From: Gammaproteobacteria bacterium
GTDB lineage: Bacteria > Pseudomonadota > Gammaproteobacteria > Steroidobacterales > GCA-2729495
Assembly (NCBI GenBank): GCA_003695765.1
Contig: RFHQ01000050.1
Coordinates: forward strand, 18,043 to 82,042
Length of the DNA stretch: 64,000 nt
Reading direction: 5' to 3'
The translations under genes were made by a program, and so were the position numbers. Below, piece by piece: positions 25,593 to 34,213 of the stretch (position 1 is its first letter; each line of letters starts with the position of its first letter). Under the pieces are notes generated by a model. The model did no database searches and had not been told where the DNA came from. It saw only the letters and a program-made list of their open reading frames with translations.

Positions 25593-25598
25593 TATAAT
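25593..25598 (+). promoter_or_regulatory. -10 element of the kor operon
   Basis: A perfect TATAAT with TG directly before it lies 56 bp upstream of the KorC start, in the 167-bp divergent region shared with the nitrilase-like gene. No convincing -35 box is seen at 16-18 bp. Confidence 0.5.
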
Positions 25599-25654
25599 TC
25601 GCCCTTGTTTCGTGGCCTGGCGGGCCGGTTGCCTGCCGCGGAGTCGCTGCGCCA

Positions 25655-27472
25655 ATGAAGCCGACGGATATCTCGAATCCGGATTATTTCCACAGGGTCG
25701 TGGACTGCCAGTGGGCCTGCCCGGCGCACACCGATGTCCCCGGCTACATCCGCCTGATCGCCCAAGGCCGCTTCACCGACGCCTACATGCTGAACCGCAA
25801 GTCCAACGTGTTTCCCGGCATCCTCGGGCGGGTCTGCGACCGGCCCTGCGAGCCGGCCTGCCGGCGCGGCCGCGTCGACGAGAAGCCGGTCGCGATCTGC
25901 CGCCTGAAGCGCGTGGCCGCGGACAACCGCGAGGACGTGCGCGACCGCCTGCCGAAGATTCCGCAGCAGAAGAATGGCAAGCGCGTGGCGCTGGTCGGCG
26001 CCGGCTGCGCGTCGCTGGCGGTGGCCAACGACCTGATGCCGCTGGGCTACGAATGCGTGATGTTCGAGGCGCTGGACAAGCCGGGCGGGCTGATGCGCTC
26101 CAACATCCCGGCGTTCCGCCTGCCGGTCGAAGTGCTGGACGAAGAGATCAACATGATCCTCGACATGGGCGTAGATCTGCGCCTGAACACGCCGATCACC
26201 AGCATGAAGGCCCTGCTGGAAGAGGACTACGACGCCGTTTTCGTCGGCACCGGCGCTCCGAAAGGCAAGAATCTCGAGATTCCGGGGCGCTACGATGATC
26301 CGGAGCACGTCCACATCGGCATCGAGTGGCTGGAGTCCGTCGCCTTCGGGCACATCGACAAGATCGGCGAGCGGGTACTGATCATCGGCGTCGGCAACAC
26401 GGCGATGGACTGCTGCCGGACCTCGTTGCGGCTGGGCGCCAAGGACGTGAAGGTGATGGCGCGCAAGCCGCGGGGTTTCTTCAAGGCCTCGGAGTGGGAG
26501 CTGGAAGACGCCGAGGAAGAGCATGTCGAGATCGTCGTCAATCATTCCCCGAAGGAGTTCGTCGTCGAGGACGGCAAGCTGGTCGGCATGAAATTCGACC
26601 TGATGGAATACGACCTCGACGAGCGCGGCCGGATCACCGACAGCCGCGTCGTGGGCGAGGAATTTCTGCCCTGCGACGATGTCGTGCTGGCGATCGGTCA
26701 GGAGAACGCCTTCCCGTGGATCGAGCGCGACATCGGCATCGAGTTCGACAAGTGGGACGTGCCGGTGGTCGACCGGCGGACCTATGAATCCACGCGCAAG
26801 GGCGTGTTCTTCGGTGGTGACGCGGCCTTCGGGCCGGAGAACATCATCTGGGCGGTCGAGCACGCGCACCAGGCGGCGATCTCGATCCACAAGCACTGTC
26901 ACGGCGAGAATGTCGCCGACCGCCTGCCTGACGGCATGCATCTGACCAGCACCAAGATGGGCATCCACGAGTGGAGCTACTCGAACGACTACGAGCAGGC
27001 CGAGCGGATGCTGGTGCCGCATGTCGGCCTTGCGGAGCGCTTCCGCCGCCTGGACATCGAAGTCGAGCTGGGCTTCAGTGCCGAGCAGGCAGCGGTCGAA
27101 GTCGAACGCTGCCTGAATTGCGACATCCAGACCGTCTTCACGGCCAAGCTCTGCATCGAGTGCGATGCCTGCATCGATGTCTGCCCGGTGGATTGCCTGA
27201 CGATCACGGCGAACGGACCGGAAGAGGAACTGCGGGGGCGGCTGAGCGCGCCGGCGCAGAACCTCGAGCAGCCGCTGTACGTGTCGGCCGAGTTGCCGCA
27301 GACCGGCCGAGTCATGGTCAAGGACGAGGACCTGTGCGTGCACTGCGGCCTGTGTGCCGAACGCTGCCCGACCGGCGCCTGGGACATGCAGGAGTTCACC
27401 CTCTATCATCCGCATGTCGAGGACGAGATCGCGCCGGTCGCGCCGGACAAGGTCCGCAAGTACGGCACCTGA
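25655..27472 (+). CDS. KorC-like FAD/iron-sulfur oxidoreductase (GltD-ferredoxin type)
   Basis: A 605-residue flavoprotein expected to move electrons between the Kor enzyme and NAD(P). The N-terminal Cys-rich domain (C-Q-W-A-C-P to C-D-R-P-C-E-P-A-C) is that of GltD-type subunits. Next come an FAD Rossmann fold (V-A-L-V-G-A-G) and an NAD(P) fold (L-I-I-G-V-G-N-T-A-M-D). The C-terminus has two 4Fe-4S motifs, C-I-E-C-D-A-C-I-D-V-C-P and C-V-H-C-G-L-C-A-E-R-C-P. From memory, the set resembles the KorABC 2-oxoglutarate:NADP oxidoreductase of Azoarcus evansii. It is the first gene of the cluster. Confidence 0.88.
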   Translation: MKPTDISNPDYFHRVVDCQWACPAHTDVPGYIRLIAQGRFTDAYMLNRKSNVFPGILGRVCDRPCEPACRRGRVDEKPVAICRLKRVAADNREDVRDRLPKIPQQKNGKRVALVGAGCASLAVANDLMPLGYECVMFEALDKPGGLMRSNIPAFRLPVEVLDEEINMILDMGVDLRLNTPITSMKALLEEDYDAVFVGTGAPKGKNLEIPGRYDDPEHVHIGIEWLESVAFGHIDKIGERVLIIGVGNTAMDCCRTSLRLGAKDVKVMARKPRGFFKASEWELEDAEEEHVEIVVNHSPKEFVVEDGKLVGMKFDLMEYDLDERGRITDSRVVGEEFLPCDDVVLAIGQENAFPWIERDIGIEFDKWDVPVVDRRTYESTRKGVFFGGDAAFGPENIIWAVEHAHQAAISIHKHCHGENVADRLPDGMHLTSTKMGIHEWSYSNDYEQAERMLVPHVGLAERFRRLDIEVELGFSAEQAAVEVERCLNCDIQTVFTAKLCIECDACIDVCPVDCLTITANGPEEELRGRLSAPAQNLEQPLYVSAELPQTGRVMVKDEDLCVHCGLCAERCPTGAWDMQEFTLYHPHVEDEIAPVAPDKVRKYGT

Positions 27473-27569
27473 GGAGCCATTCCGGATTCCAGCCTTCCAG
27501 GACGGATAGACCCCAGCACCGAATATCCCCGGCATTCCGCCCAGTCACCAGCGAGAGCGCAGCCCTGTC

Positions 27570-29381
27570 ATGAGTACGGGACCGAAAGACAACGATTTCA
27601 CGATCAAGATCGCCAACGTGAACGGCACCGGCTCGGCCAGCGCCAATGCGCTGTTGATGAAGGTGTTTTTCCGCATGGGCATCCCGGTCGTCGGCAAGAA
27701 CTATTTTCCATCGAACATCCAGGGACTGCCGACCTGGTACGAGATCCGCGTCAGCGGCGATGGCCACCTCGGGCGCTCGGGGCGGGTCGACCTGATGATC
27801 GCGATGAATGCGGAGACCTACCAGAAAGACCTGCACGAACTGGCGCCCGGCGGTTACCTGATCTACGACTCCACCTGGCCCCGCCACCGGCAGCTGAAGC
27901 GCGACGATGTCCACATTCTGGGGATTCCGCTGGCGCGCATGTGCAACGAGCATTTCGACACGGCGCGCGCGCGCGTGTTGATGAAAAACGTCGCCTATGT
28001 CGGCGCGGTGGCCGCATTGCTGGACCTGGACATGGAGGTCATCCGCGAGGCGCTGCAGCGGACCTTCGCGTCCAAGCAGCACCTGATCGATGCGAATCTA
28101 ACGGCCATCGACCTCGGCTACAACTACGCTCGCGAACATTTCCAGTGCCCGCTGCCGTTCCGCGCGCGGCCGATGGATGCGACCGCCGGTCACATCATGA
28201 TCGACGGCAATACCGCGACAGCGCTCGGCTGCCTGTATGCCGGAGCCACCGTCGGTGCCTGGTATCCGATCACGCCGTCGACCTCGGTCATGGATGCCTT
28301 CAAGAGTTTCGCCGAGAAATACCGGCGTGACCCCGATAGCGACGAGCGCAATTTCGTGATCCTGCAGGCCGAGGACGAACTGGCCGCGATCGGCATGGTG
28401 CTCGGCGCCAACTGGAACGGCGCGCGCGCCTTCACGCCGACCAGCGGCCCCGGCATTTCGCTGATGAGCGAGTTCCTTGGCTACGGCTATTTCACCGAGA
28501 TTCCCGCCGTGGTCATCGACGTGCAGCGTTGCGGGCCGTCCACCGGCATGCCGACGCGCACCCAGCAGGCCGACATCATGGCCTGCGCCTACGCTTCGCA
28601 TGGCGATACCCGCCATATCCTGCTGTTCCCGGCCAATCCGGAGGAATGCTTCTATATGGCCGTGCAGGCCTTCGATCTGGCCGAGCGCATGCAGACGCCG
28701 GTGATCATGCTGACCGACCTGGATATCGGCATGAACGACTGGATGTGCCGCGAACTCGACTGGGACGATGCCTACCAGCCGGACCGGGGCAAGGTGCTGG
28801 ACGCGGCGGCACTGGAGAAGATGGCCAGTTTCCATCGTTATCTGGACGTGGATGCCGATGCTATCCCGTATCGGACCTTCCCTGGCGAGCACCCGCGCGG
28901 CGCCTATTTCACCCGCGGCTCCGGGCACAACATGTATGGCGCCTACACCGAGGATGCGCGTGAGTATCAGGAAGTCGTCGACCGGCTGCGCCGCAAGTGG
29001 GAGACGGCCAAGCGTTACGTCCCGGAGCCGATCGTCGAATACAGTGAGAAATACCGCAGTGGCATCATCTCGCTGGGCAGTTGCAACGACGCGGTGCAGG
29101 AGGCGCGTGCCCGCCTGCGCGACGCCGGTGTTGGCACCAATTACCTGCGCGTGCGGGCCTTCCCCTTCACCGACGAGGTCCAGCAGTTCATCGACGCGCA
29201 CGAGCGCATCTATGTCGTCGAGCAGAACCGCGACGCGCAACTGCGCAGCCTGCTGCTGCTGGAAACCCGCTGCGACCAGGACCGGCTGATCCCGGTGCTG
29301 CACTACAACGGCCTGCCGATCGATGCCGCGGCCGTCACTGACGCCATCAACGAAGACCTGCAGAAAGGAGTGGCGGCATGA
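27570..29381 (+). CDS. korA: 2-oxoacid:acceptor oxidoreductase, fused gamma-alpha subunit
   Basis: A 603-residue protein. Residues 1 to about 190 are the gamma domain (N-G-T-G-S-A-S-A-N-A-L-L-M-K) and from about 205 on the alpha domain, with Y-P-I-T-P-S-T-S-V-M-D and the P-S-T-G-M-P-T-R-T-Q-Q-A-D loop of 2-oxoacid:ferredoxin oxidoreductases. With KorB it decarboxylates a 2-oxoacid to acyl-CoA; 2-oxoglutarate is the likeliest substrate by analogy with KorAB. The stop overlaps the ATG of korB (ATGA). Confidence 0.9.
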   Translation: MSTGPKDNDFTIKIANVNGTGSASANALLMKVFFRMGIPVVGKNYFPSNIQGLPTWYEIRVSGDGHLGRSGRVDLMIAMNAETYQKDLHELAPGGYLIYDSTWPRHRQLKRDDVHILGIPLARMCNEHFDTARARVLMKNVAYVGAVAALLDLDMEVIREALQRTFASKQHLIDANLTAIDLGYNYAREHFQCPLPFRARPMDATAGHIMIDGNTATALGCLYAGATVGAWYPITPSTSVMDAFKSFAEKYRRDPDSDERNFVILQAEDELAAIGMVLGANWNGARAFTPTSGPGISLMSEFLGYGYFTEIPAVVIDVQRCGPSTGMPTRTQQADIMACAYASHGDTRHILLFPANPEECFYMAVQAFDLAERMQTPVIMLTDLDIGMNDWMCRELDWDDAYQPDRGKVLDAAALEKMASFHRYLDVDADAIPYRTFPGEHPRGAYFTRGSGHNMYGAYTEDAREYQEVVDRLRRKWETAKRYVPEPIVEYSEKYRSGIISLGSCNDAVQEARARLRDAGVGTNYLRVRAFPFTDEVQQFIDAHERIYVVEQNRDAQLRSLLLLETRCDQDRLIPVLHYNGLPIDAAAVTDAINEDLQKGVAA

Positions 29382-30433
29382 GCTATATCGCCAAGCCGAA
29401 GGTCACGCATCCCGGCCTGCCCCGCAACGAATTGGGTCTGACGGTCCGCGATTACGAGGGCGGCATGTCGACGCTCTGCGCCGGCTGCGGCCATGACTCG
29501 GTCACCAGCGCGATCGTGCAGGCGGCATTCGAATTGAACCTGCCGCCGCACAAGATGGCCAAGCTCAGCGGCATTGGCTGCTCGTCGAAGACCCCGGCGT
29601 ATTTTCTCAGCCAGTCGCATGGCTTCAACTCGGTGCACGGGCGCATGCCGTCGGTGGCCACCGGCGCCAATGCCGCGAACCGCGGGCTCGTATACGTCGG
29701 TGTTTCCGGCGACGGCGACAGCCTGTCGATCGGGCTCGGGCAGTTCGCGCACGCGATACGCCGCAATGTGAACATGCTGTATATCATCGAGAACAACGGT
29801 GTCTATGGCCTGACCAAGGGCCAGTTCTCGGCCTCGGCGGACGTGGGCAGTAAGGCCAAGAAAGGCGAGGAGAATCTGCAGCCGCCGATCGATCCCTGCC
29901 AGATGGCCATTGCACTGGGCTGCGGCTTCGTAGCGCGCAGCTTCTCCGGCGACAAGCAGCAACTGGTACCGCTGCTCGAGGCCGGCATCCGGCACAACGG
30001 CTTTGCGCTGATCGACGTCATTTCGCCCTGCGTCACTTTCAACGATCACGAAGGGTCGACCAAGAGCTACCATTTCACGCGCGAGCACTACCACCCGGCG
30101 ATCCATGCGGACTACATCCCCCCGGCGGCCGAGATCCGGGCGAAATACGACGAGGGCTGCGCGATGCCGGTGACCCTGCACGACGGCAGCCAGATCGTGC
30201 TGCGCAAGGTCGACCCGGATTACGACCCGACCGATCGCGCAGCGGCGATTGCCCACCTGGAGCAGCTGTCGGCCGCCAGGGAGATCGTCACCGGGCTGCT
30301 GTACATCGACGAGAGCAAGCCCGAAATGCACGAGCTGAACAAGACCACGGAAACCGCCTTGAACAAGCTCCCGTTCGAGCGGCTCTGCCCGGGCCGCGAT
30401 GCGCTGCGGTCGCTGCAGCAGAGGTTCCGCTGA
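29378..30433 (+). CDS. korB: 2-oxoacid:acceptor oxidoreductase, beta (TPP) subunit
   Basis: A 351-residue thiamine-diphosphate-binding subunit. Cys residues in S-T-L-C-A-G-C-G-H and the later G-I-G-C-S-S-K-T-P fit the 4Fe-4S ligands. The TPP/Mg motif is [12 protein letters not shown] followed by [14 protein letters not shown]. All are typical of KorB/OorB. It overlaps korA by 4 bp and is followed after 1 bp by the YbjQ-family gene. Confidence 0.92.
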   Translation: MSYIAKPKVTHPGLPRNELGLTVRDYEGGMSTLCAGCGHDSVTSAIVQAAFELNLPPHKMAKLSGIGCSSKTPAYFLSQSHGFNSVHGRMPSVATGANAANRGLVYVGVSGDGDSLSIGLGQFAHAIRRNVNMLYIIENNGVYGLTKGQFSASADVGSKAKKGEENLQPPIDPCQMAIALGCGFVARSFSGDKQQLVPLLEAGIRHNGFALIDVISPCVTFNDHEGSTKSYHFTREHYHPAIHADYIPPAAEIRAKYDEGCAMPVTLHDGSQIVLRKVDPDYDPTDRAAAIAHLEQLSAAREIVTGLLYIDESKPEMHELNKTTETALNKLPFERLCPGRDALRSLQQRFR

Positions 30434-30434
30434 C

Positions 30435-30755
30435 ATGCTGTTGAGCACGACGCCGGGCATCGAGGGCCGCAGCATCGAGAGTTATCTCGGTGTCGTCACC
30501 GGCGAGGCGATCCTGGGTGCGAATCTGTTCCGCGACCTGTTCGCCGGACTGCGGGATATCGTCGGCGGTCGGTCCGGCGCCTACGAAAAGGAACTGCGCC
30601 GCGCCCGCGAGACTGCGATGCAGGAGCTGGAGGCAGCGGCGCAGGAACTCGGGGCGAACGCGGTCGTCGGCATCGATCTCGACTACGAGGTGCTGGGCAA
30701 GGACAACGGCATGCTGATGGTCAGCGTCAGCGGCACGGCTGTCCGCCTGCGTTGA
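30435..30755 (+). CDS. YbjQ/UPF0145 family protein
   Basis: A 106-residue cytosolic protein of the YbjQ family, which forms pentameric assemblies of unknown role. Matching stretches are the N-terminal [21 protein letters not shown], and [14 protein letters not shown] 30435 is 1 bp after the korB stop, so it is the tail of the Kor operon. Whether it serves that enzyme is unknown. Confidence 0.9.
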   Translation: MLLSTTPGIEGRSIESYLGVVTGEAILGANLFRDLFAGLRDIVGGRSGAYEKELRRARETAMQELEAAAQELGANAVVGIDLDYEVLGKDNGMLMVSVSGTAVRLR

Positions 30756-30767
30756 TCGGCCCTTGCG

Positions 30768-32699
30768 TCAGGGGGGCTTGCCCGCCGGCGCACGCCGCCA
30801 CGCCAGCCACCCCAGCAGCCACAGCGCGGCCGGCCCGGTCGCGCCGCCACCGCCGCTGTCGCCACCCGGCACCGTAGCCGCCTCCGCCCGGTTGACGCGC
30901 ACCGTGACGGTCTGCCCCGCCGTGCCGCCACTGCCGGTGCAGCTCAGCGTGAAGCCGGTGTCGGCATTCAGCGGCGGGCTCAATTCGCTGCCCGCCAACG
31001 GCCGCGGTCCGCTCCAGCCGCCACTGGCCACGCAAGTGCTGGCATTCAGGCTGCTCCAGCTCAGGGTCGTCCGGGCGCCCGCATCGACGCGCTGGTCACT
31101 GGCGGACAGGCTGACGGATGGCGCGGGGCCGGCGCTGACCGTGACCAGCACGCTGTCGCTGGCCTGACCGCCGGCGTTGCTGCAGCTGAGCGTGAACTGC
31201 GTATCGGCCGACAGCGGCGCGGAGCTTTCGCTGCCGCTGGCCGGCCGCGGACCGGCCCAGCCGCCGCTGGCCGTGCAGCTGCTGGCGCCGGTGGCTTGCC
31301 AGCTCAGTTGCACGCTGCCCCCGGCGGTGACGCTGCCCGGACTCGCCGACAGGCTGACGACCGGAAGCGGCGGCGCGCCCGCGTCCGGCTTGAAGTCGAG
31401 CACCGGCAACCAGCCCGGGTTGTTGCCGCTGCCACCGTAAGCGCCACGGATCGCGACATCCCGGGCCAGGCCGTTGAAGTCACGGTCCCAGTCGCGGTAG
31501 CCGGACAGCCCGGACAGATCCGGCGGCGCGCCGGCCAGCTGCCCGGCCAGCGGATACAGGTCGAGGCTGCCGGGCGGGTCGAACGGCGCGGTGAGGAAAT
31601 TGGCGGCGCTGGCTTCGCCGCCGGTGACGTTGCCGGCCTGCTCGCCGCCGGCCAGCGGTGTCGCCGCGAACACGGCGTTGGCGCGCAGGCGCTGGCGGAA
31701 TGCCGGATCGCCACCACTGACGCGGATGCCGCTGCCGGCGGCGACGACCGTGTTCTGGAAGATTTCGACCTGGCGCGGCCGGTCGTTATGCGCCTGGATA
31801 TTGACGGCGCTCCCTGCGTCGTTGACGAACAGGTTGGCGTAGATGGCGAGATTGCCCTCGCCCTGGAACAGGGCCTCGGTCGCGTTGTGAAAGAAGAAAT
31901 TGCCGTAGATCTCGTAATGATCGTCCTGCCCGGGCCCGGACAGCGGCAGGTGACCGACCAGCACGTTCGGCCGCGCCAGTCCGCCGGCCGACGAGTTCGC
32001 GCCCTTGGAAAAGACATTGTGGCGGATGATCGTGTGGCTCGGGCCGCCCGGCAGCCCGATGCCGGTGGGCCGCGGGTTCTGGTGCTTGATCTGCAGGTTG
32101 TAGCCGATCGTGTCGACGACCACGTTGTGCTCGATCAAGCCGGCCACGAAGGGCGCACTGCCGTTGGAATCGCCGAAATACATCCCGGTGCCGGCGCGCT
32201 CGATCCGGCAATGGCGCACGGTCCAGTTCCAGGCGCTGGCCTTGGTGGAAATGCCGACGGTTTGCTGGTCACCGTCGAAGTCGTGGATCCACAGCGAGTC
32301 CAGCGTGATGTCGTGGCTCGGCGCCGAGCTGTTGACGCCGAACGGCCCGGCCATGCCCATCCCGTCCAGTGTCAGCCGGCGGATCTCCAGCCAGGCGCTG
32401 TCGCCGAGTTCGATCGTGTTGCAACAGGCGCGGGCCGGAAAGATCGCGCTGCCGTCGGCCGGGCCTTCGATCCGGATCGGGGCGCCGGGACTGCCGGACA
32501 GGCCGCGCAGCGGCAGCCCGCCGCCGTAGCTGCCGGATGCGAGTTGCAGCGTGTCCCCGGGCTGCAGCTGGGCCAGCAGGGAGAGGTAATTGCCCGGCTG
32601 GCCCTGGAAGACCGTAGCCAGGCCGGTTGCTGGCATCAGCGCGAGCAGGACCAGCAGCAGCTGGCCGGTCGATCGAACGGCGCGGCATCGTGTCAGCAT
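30768..32699 (-). CDS. Secreted beta-helix protein with two Ig-like repeats and GlyGly-CTERM tail
   Basis: A 643-residue exported protein. A signal peptide (about 1-28) precedes a right-handed parallel beta-helix (about 30-345, with turns such as H-N-V-V-V-D-T and N-N/F-F-F-H-N). A short W-D-R-D-F-N-G-L linker follows, then two tandem Ig-like repeats (446-521 and 527-602) and a tail S-G-G-G-G, a hydrophobic stretch and W-R-R at 615-636. The tail fits GlyGly-CTERM signals that rhombosortases process for type II-secreted proteins. A carbohydrate-related role is possible, but no catalytic motif is evident. It is convergent with ybjQ. Confidence 0.85.
   Translation of the reverse strand: MLTRCRAVRSTGQLLLVLLALMPATGLATVFQGQPGNYLSLLAQLQPGDTLQLASGSYGGGLPLRGLSGSPGAPIRIEGPADGSAIFPARACCNTIELGDSAWLEIRRLTLDGMGMAGPFGVNSSAPSHDITLDSLWIHDFDGDQQTVGISTKASAWNWTVRHCRIERAGTGMYFGDSNGSAPFVAGLIEHNVVVDTIGYNLQIKHQNPRPTGIGLPGGPSHTIIRHNVFSKGANSSAGGLARPNVLVGHLPLSGPGQDDHYEIYGNFFFHNATEALFQGEGNLAIYANLFVNDAGSAVNIQAHNDRPRQVEIFQNTVVAAGSGIRVSGGDPAFRQRLRANAVFAATPLAGGEQAGNVTGGEASAANFLTAPFDPPGSLDLYPLAGQLAGAPPDLSGLSGYRDWDRDFNGLARDVAIRGAYGGSGNNPGWLPVLDFKPDAGAPPLPVVSLSASPGSVTAGGSVQLSWQATGASSCTASGGWAGPRPASGSESSAPLSADTQFTLSCSNAGGQASDSVLVTVSAGPAPSVSLSASDQRVDAGARTTLSWSSLNASTCVASGGWSGPRPLAGSELSPPLNADTGFTLSCTGSGGTAGQTVTVRVNRAEAATVPGGDSGGGGATGPAALWLLGWLAWRRAPAGKPP
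30894..31121 (-). repeat. Ig-like repeat, copy 2
   Basis: Encodes residues 527-602 of the beta-helix protein. It shares with copy 1 the pattern S-V-S-L-S-A-S, L-S-W, C-V-A-S-G-G-W-S-G-P-R-P, then F-T-L-S-C. One Cys pair per repeat could form a disulfide. Confidence 0.8.
31137..31364 (-). repeat. Ig-like repeat, copy 1
   Basis: Encodes residues 446-521 of the beta-helix protein: V-V-S-L-S-A-S, L-S-W, C-T-A-S-G-G-W-A-G-P-R-P, then F-T-L-S-C. Spacing to copy 2 is five residues. Confidence 0.8.
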
Positions 32700-32753
32700 C
32701 GGTTCCTCCGCTCGGGCTGGCAGCCATGATGCGCGCTGCGCTACGCGAGCAAT

Positions 32754-32767
32754 GTGAACGGGTTCAC
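32754..32767. promoter_or_regulatory. Palindromic operator candidate GTGAAC-GG-GTTCAC
   Basis: Perfect 6-bp arms around a 2-bp centre in the 159-bp divergent region between the beta-helix gene and the dienelactone hydrolase gene. On the minus strand a TACAAT -10-like box (32774-32779) lies just upstream, so the palindrome would sit at the transcription start of the beta-helix gene. Confidence 0.5.
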
Positions 32768-32858
32768 CCTGCTATTGTAGGAAGGTGCCGCCGGCCCGCA
32801 TTGCGGCACTGCGAAACCGGGTGGCCGGTGGCGCCGGTGAAACGACGGAGAGAAGACA

Positions 32859-33710
32859 ATGACTGCTCGTCAGCTTGGGACATATCTCGCGGTTCTGTTG
32901 ATCGTTTGCCTGCGTCCAGCCGCTGCGGCGGACCTGGTCGCCGCCACGGCCGCGGTGCATGCGGCCGACCTCCCAGAGCCCACGGCAGCGGCAACGACGC
33001 CGCCGGTCGCGGCGGTCAGCGCCGCAGAAGTCGTCTACGGCCGGGGTCCGGGCGGCGATCTGCGCGGTTACCTGGCGCGGCCCGCCGGCGGCGCCGAGCG
33101 GCTGCCCGGCTTGCTCGTGATTCACGAGTGGTGGGGCCTGAACGACAATATCCGGGGGACGACGGAACGGCTCGCGGCCGAGGGTTACGTGGCCTTGGCG
33201 GTCGATCTCTACCAGGGCGAGGTCGCGAGCGACGCGAAGACGGCCATGCGCCTGATGCAGAGATTGGAGGCCGATCCGGACGCCGCGGCTGCGAACCTCC
33301 GGCAGGCCTATGCCTACCTGGACGAGGCCACGGCGGGCGCGCCGATCGGCGTGATCGGCTGGTGCCTCGGCGGGCGCTGGGCTTTGCAGGCCGCGCTGCT
33401 GATGCCGGACCAGATCGACGCGACCGTGATCTACTACGGGCAGCTCACCACCGACCCGGCGCAGCTGGCGCGGTTGGAGATGCCGGTGCTGGGTAACTTC
33501 GCCGGCAAGGATCCGCTGATTCCGCCGGAGATGGTCGACGCCTTCGGCCGTACGATGCGCTCCTTGGGCAAGCGCGTGGACCTCAAGATCTACCCGGGTG
33601 CGCGCCACGCCTTCGCCAATCCGTCCGGTACCGCCTACGATGCCGCCGCCGCCGAGGATGCCTGGCAGCGCAGCCTGGCCTTTCTGGACCGGACGCTGCG
33701 GGCGGATTGA
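32859..33710 (+). CDS. Exported dienelactone-hydrolase family protein
   Basis: A 283-residue alpha/beta hydrolase with a signal peptide (about 1-24) and a 30-residue Ala/Thr/Pro linker. The nucleophile is Cys169 in I-G-W-C-L-G-G, the Cys elbow of dienelactone hydrolases. The acid and base fit F-A-G-K-D and G-A-R-H-A-F. The E-W-W-G-L-N motif near 90 is also family-typical. Bacterial homologues act on lactones or esters; the natural substrate is unknown. The ATG follows GACGGAGAGAAGACA, a fair Shine-Dalgarno site. Confidence 0.9.
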   Translation: MTARQLGTYLAVLLIVCLRPAAAADLVAATAAVHAADLPEPTAAATTPPVAAVSAAEVVYGRGPGGDLRGYLARPAGGAERLPGLLVIHEWWGLNDNIRGTTERLAAEGYVALAVDLYQGEVASDAKTAMRLMQRLEADPDAAAANLRQAYAYLDEATAGAPIGVIGWCLGGRWALQAALLMPDQIDATVIYYGQLTTDPAQLARLEMPVLGNFAGKDPLIPPEMVDAFGRTMRSLGKRVDLKIYPGARHAFANPSGTAYDAAAAEDAWQRSLAFLDRTLRAD

Positions 33711-33741
33711 CGGCGCTCCGGCAGGCGAGGAAAAAGAAAGA

Positions 33742-33913
33742 GGGGCTGCATGGCTGAAATTGGGGGGGTGAATCAGTCAAGGCACGTCGACTGAACAACC
33801 ATGCAGCCCCCGAAGGGTCGCCGGGCAGCCTGAAGGGGGCAGGCTGCCGCCGGCCGGCGGCTCGGGCCGCCGAATCCAGACACTGCCGGGGGGTGGAGGA
33901 TCGGGTGGCAGTG
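33742..33913 (-). ncRNA. Structured element: three tandem hairpins, possible ncRNA
   Basis: Three inverted repeats follow one another: GGGGCTGCATGG/CCATGCAGCCCC (33742-33753 with 33799-33810), GGCAGCCT/AGGCTGCC (33824-33831 with 33841-33848) and CACTGCC/GGCAGTG (33881-33887 with 33907-33913). The large loop of the first has its own TCAGTC/GACTGA stem. On the minus strand the first hairpin is followed by TCTTTCTTTTTCC, a terminator-like tail, so a minus-strand transcript could end here. I know no RNA family with this form; a degenerate mobile element or repeat is possible. Confidence 0.4.
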
Positions 33914-34167
33914 CCCGTCGCGCGCGGCCTCGGCCGCGCTTGCCCGGATGCCGGCTCGCCAGCCGGCCGGGCGGATACTGGTCTTCAGCCTCGTCATGCG
34001 AAGCCGACGCCAAGCGCCAGCGTGATCACGGACTTGCTGTCCAGTCCAGTGCCGGCGTCATCCAAGCGCCGACAGGCTCCGCTAAGCAGGAATCGTGCCA
34101 GATCATATCCATCTGATTTACAAGTACTTCTGCTCGATCCGTCCTCGCGGAAAACCGTGACTTACGA

Positions 34168-34205
34168 ATTTCCGTTGCGCTGATTAACGGAAATCCGTTT
34201 ACAAT
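34168..34205 (+). promoter_or_regulatory. Operator-like inverted repeat overlapping a promoter
   Basis: ATTTCCGTT (34168-34176) and AACGGAAAT (34186-34194) are perfect 9-bp arms; a third half-site ATCCGTT follows (34193-34199). TACAAT (34200-34205, 5/6 of -10 consensus) ends 8 bp before the ATG, with a poor TTGCGC 19 bp upstream. The repeat would block or guide polymerase, and the transcript would have almost no leader. Confidence 0.55.
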
Positions 34206-34213
34206 CGCCGGCC

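Larger units (their letters stand above)
33711..34213. other. 503-bp non-coding region, rich in hairpins
   Basis: No convincing gene. Short open frames on both strands (33893-34183 plus, 33773-33997 and 33777-34013 minus) have no Shine-Dalgarno site or recognisable protein and look like chance. The left half holds three successive inverted repeats (33742-33913). The right half (34100-34213) is relatively A+T-rich and contains the promoter and operator-like repeats of the sigma-54 regulator gene. Confidence 0.7.

Noticed and set aside
33773-34183. Small ORFs of 74, 78 and 96 codons in the hairpin-rich region
   Set aside because: No Shine-Dalgarno sites, low-complexity Arg/Pro composition and overlap on both strands; structure of the DNA explains the region better.
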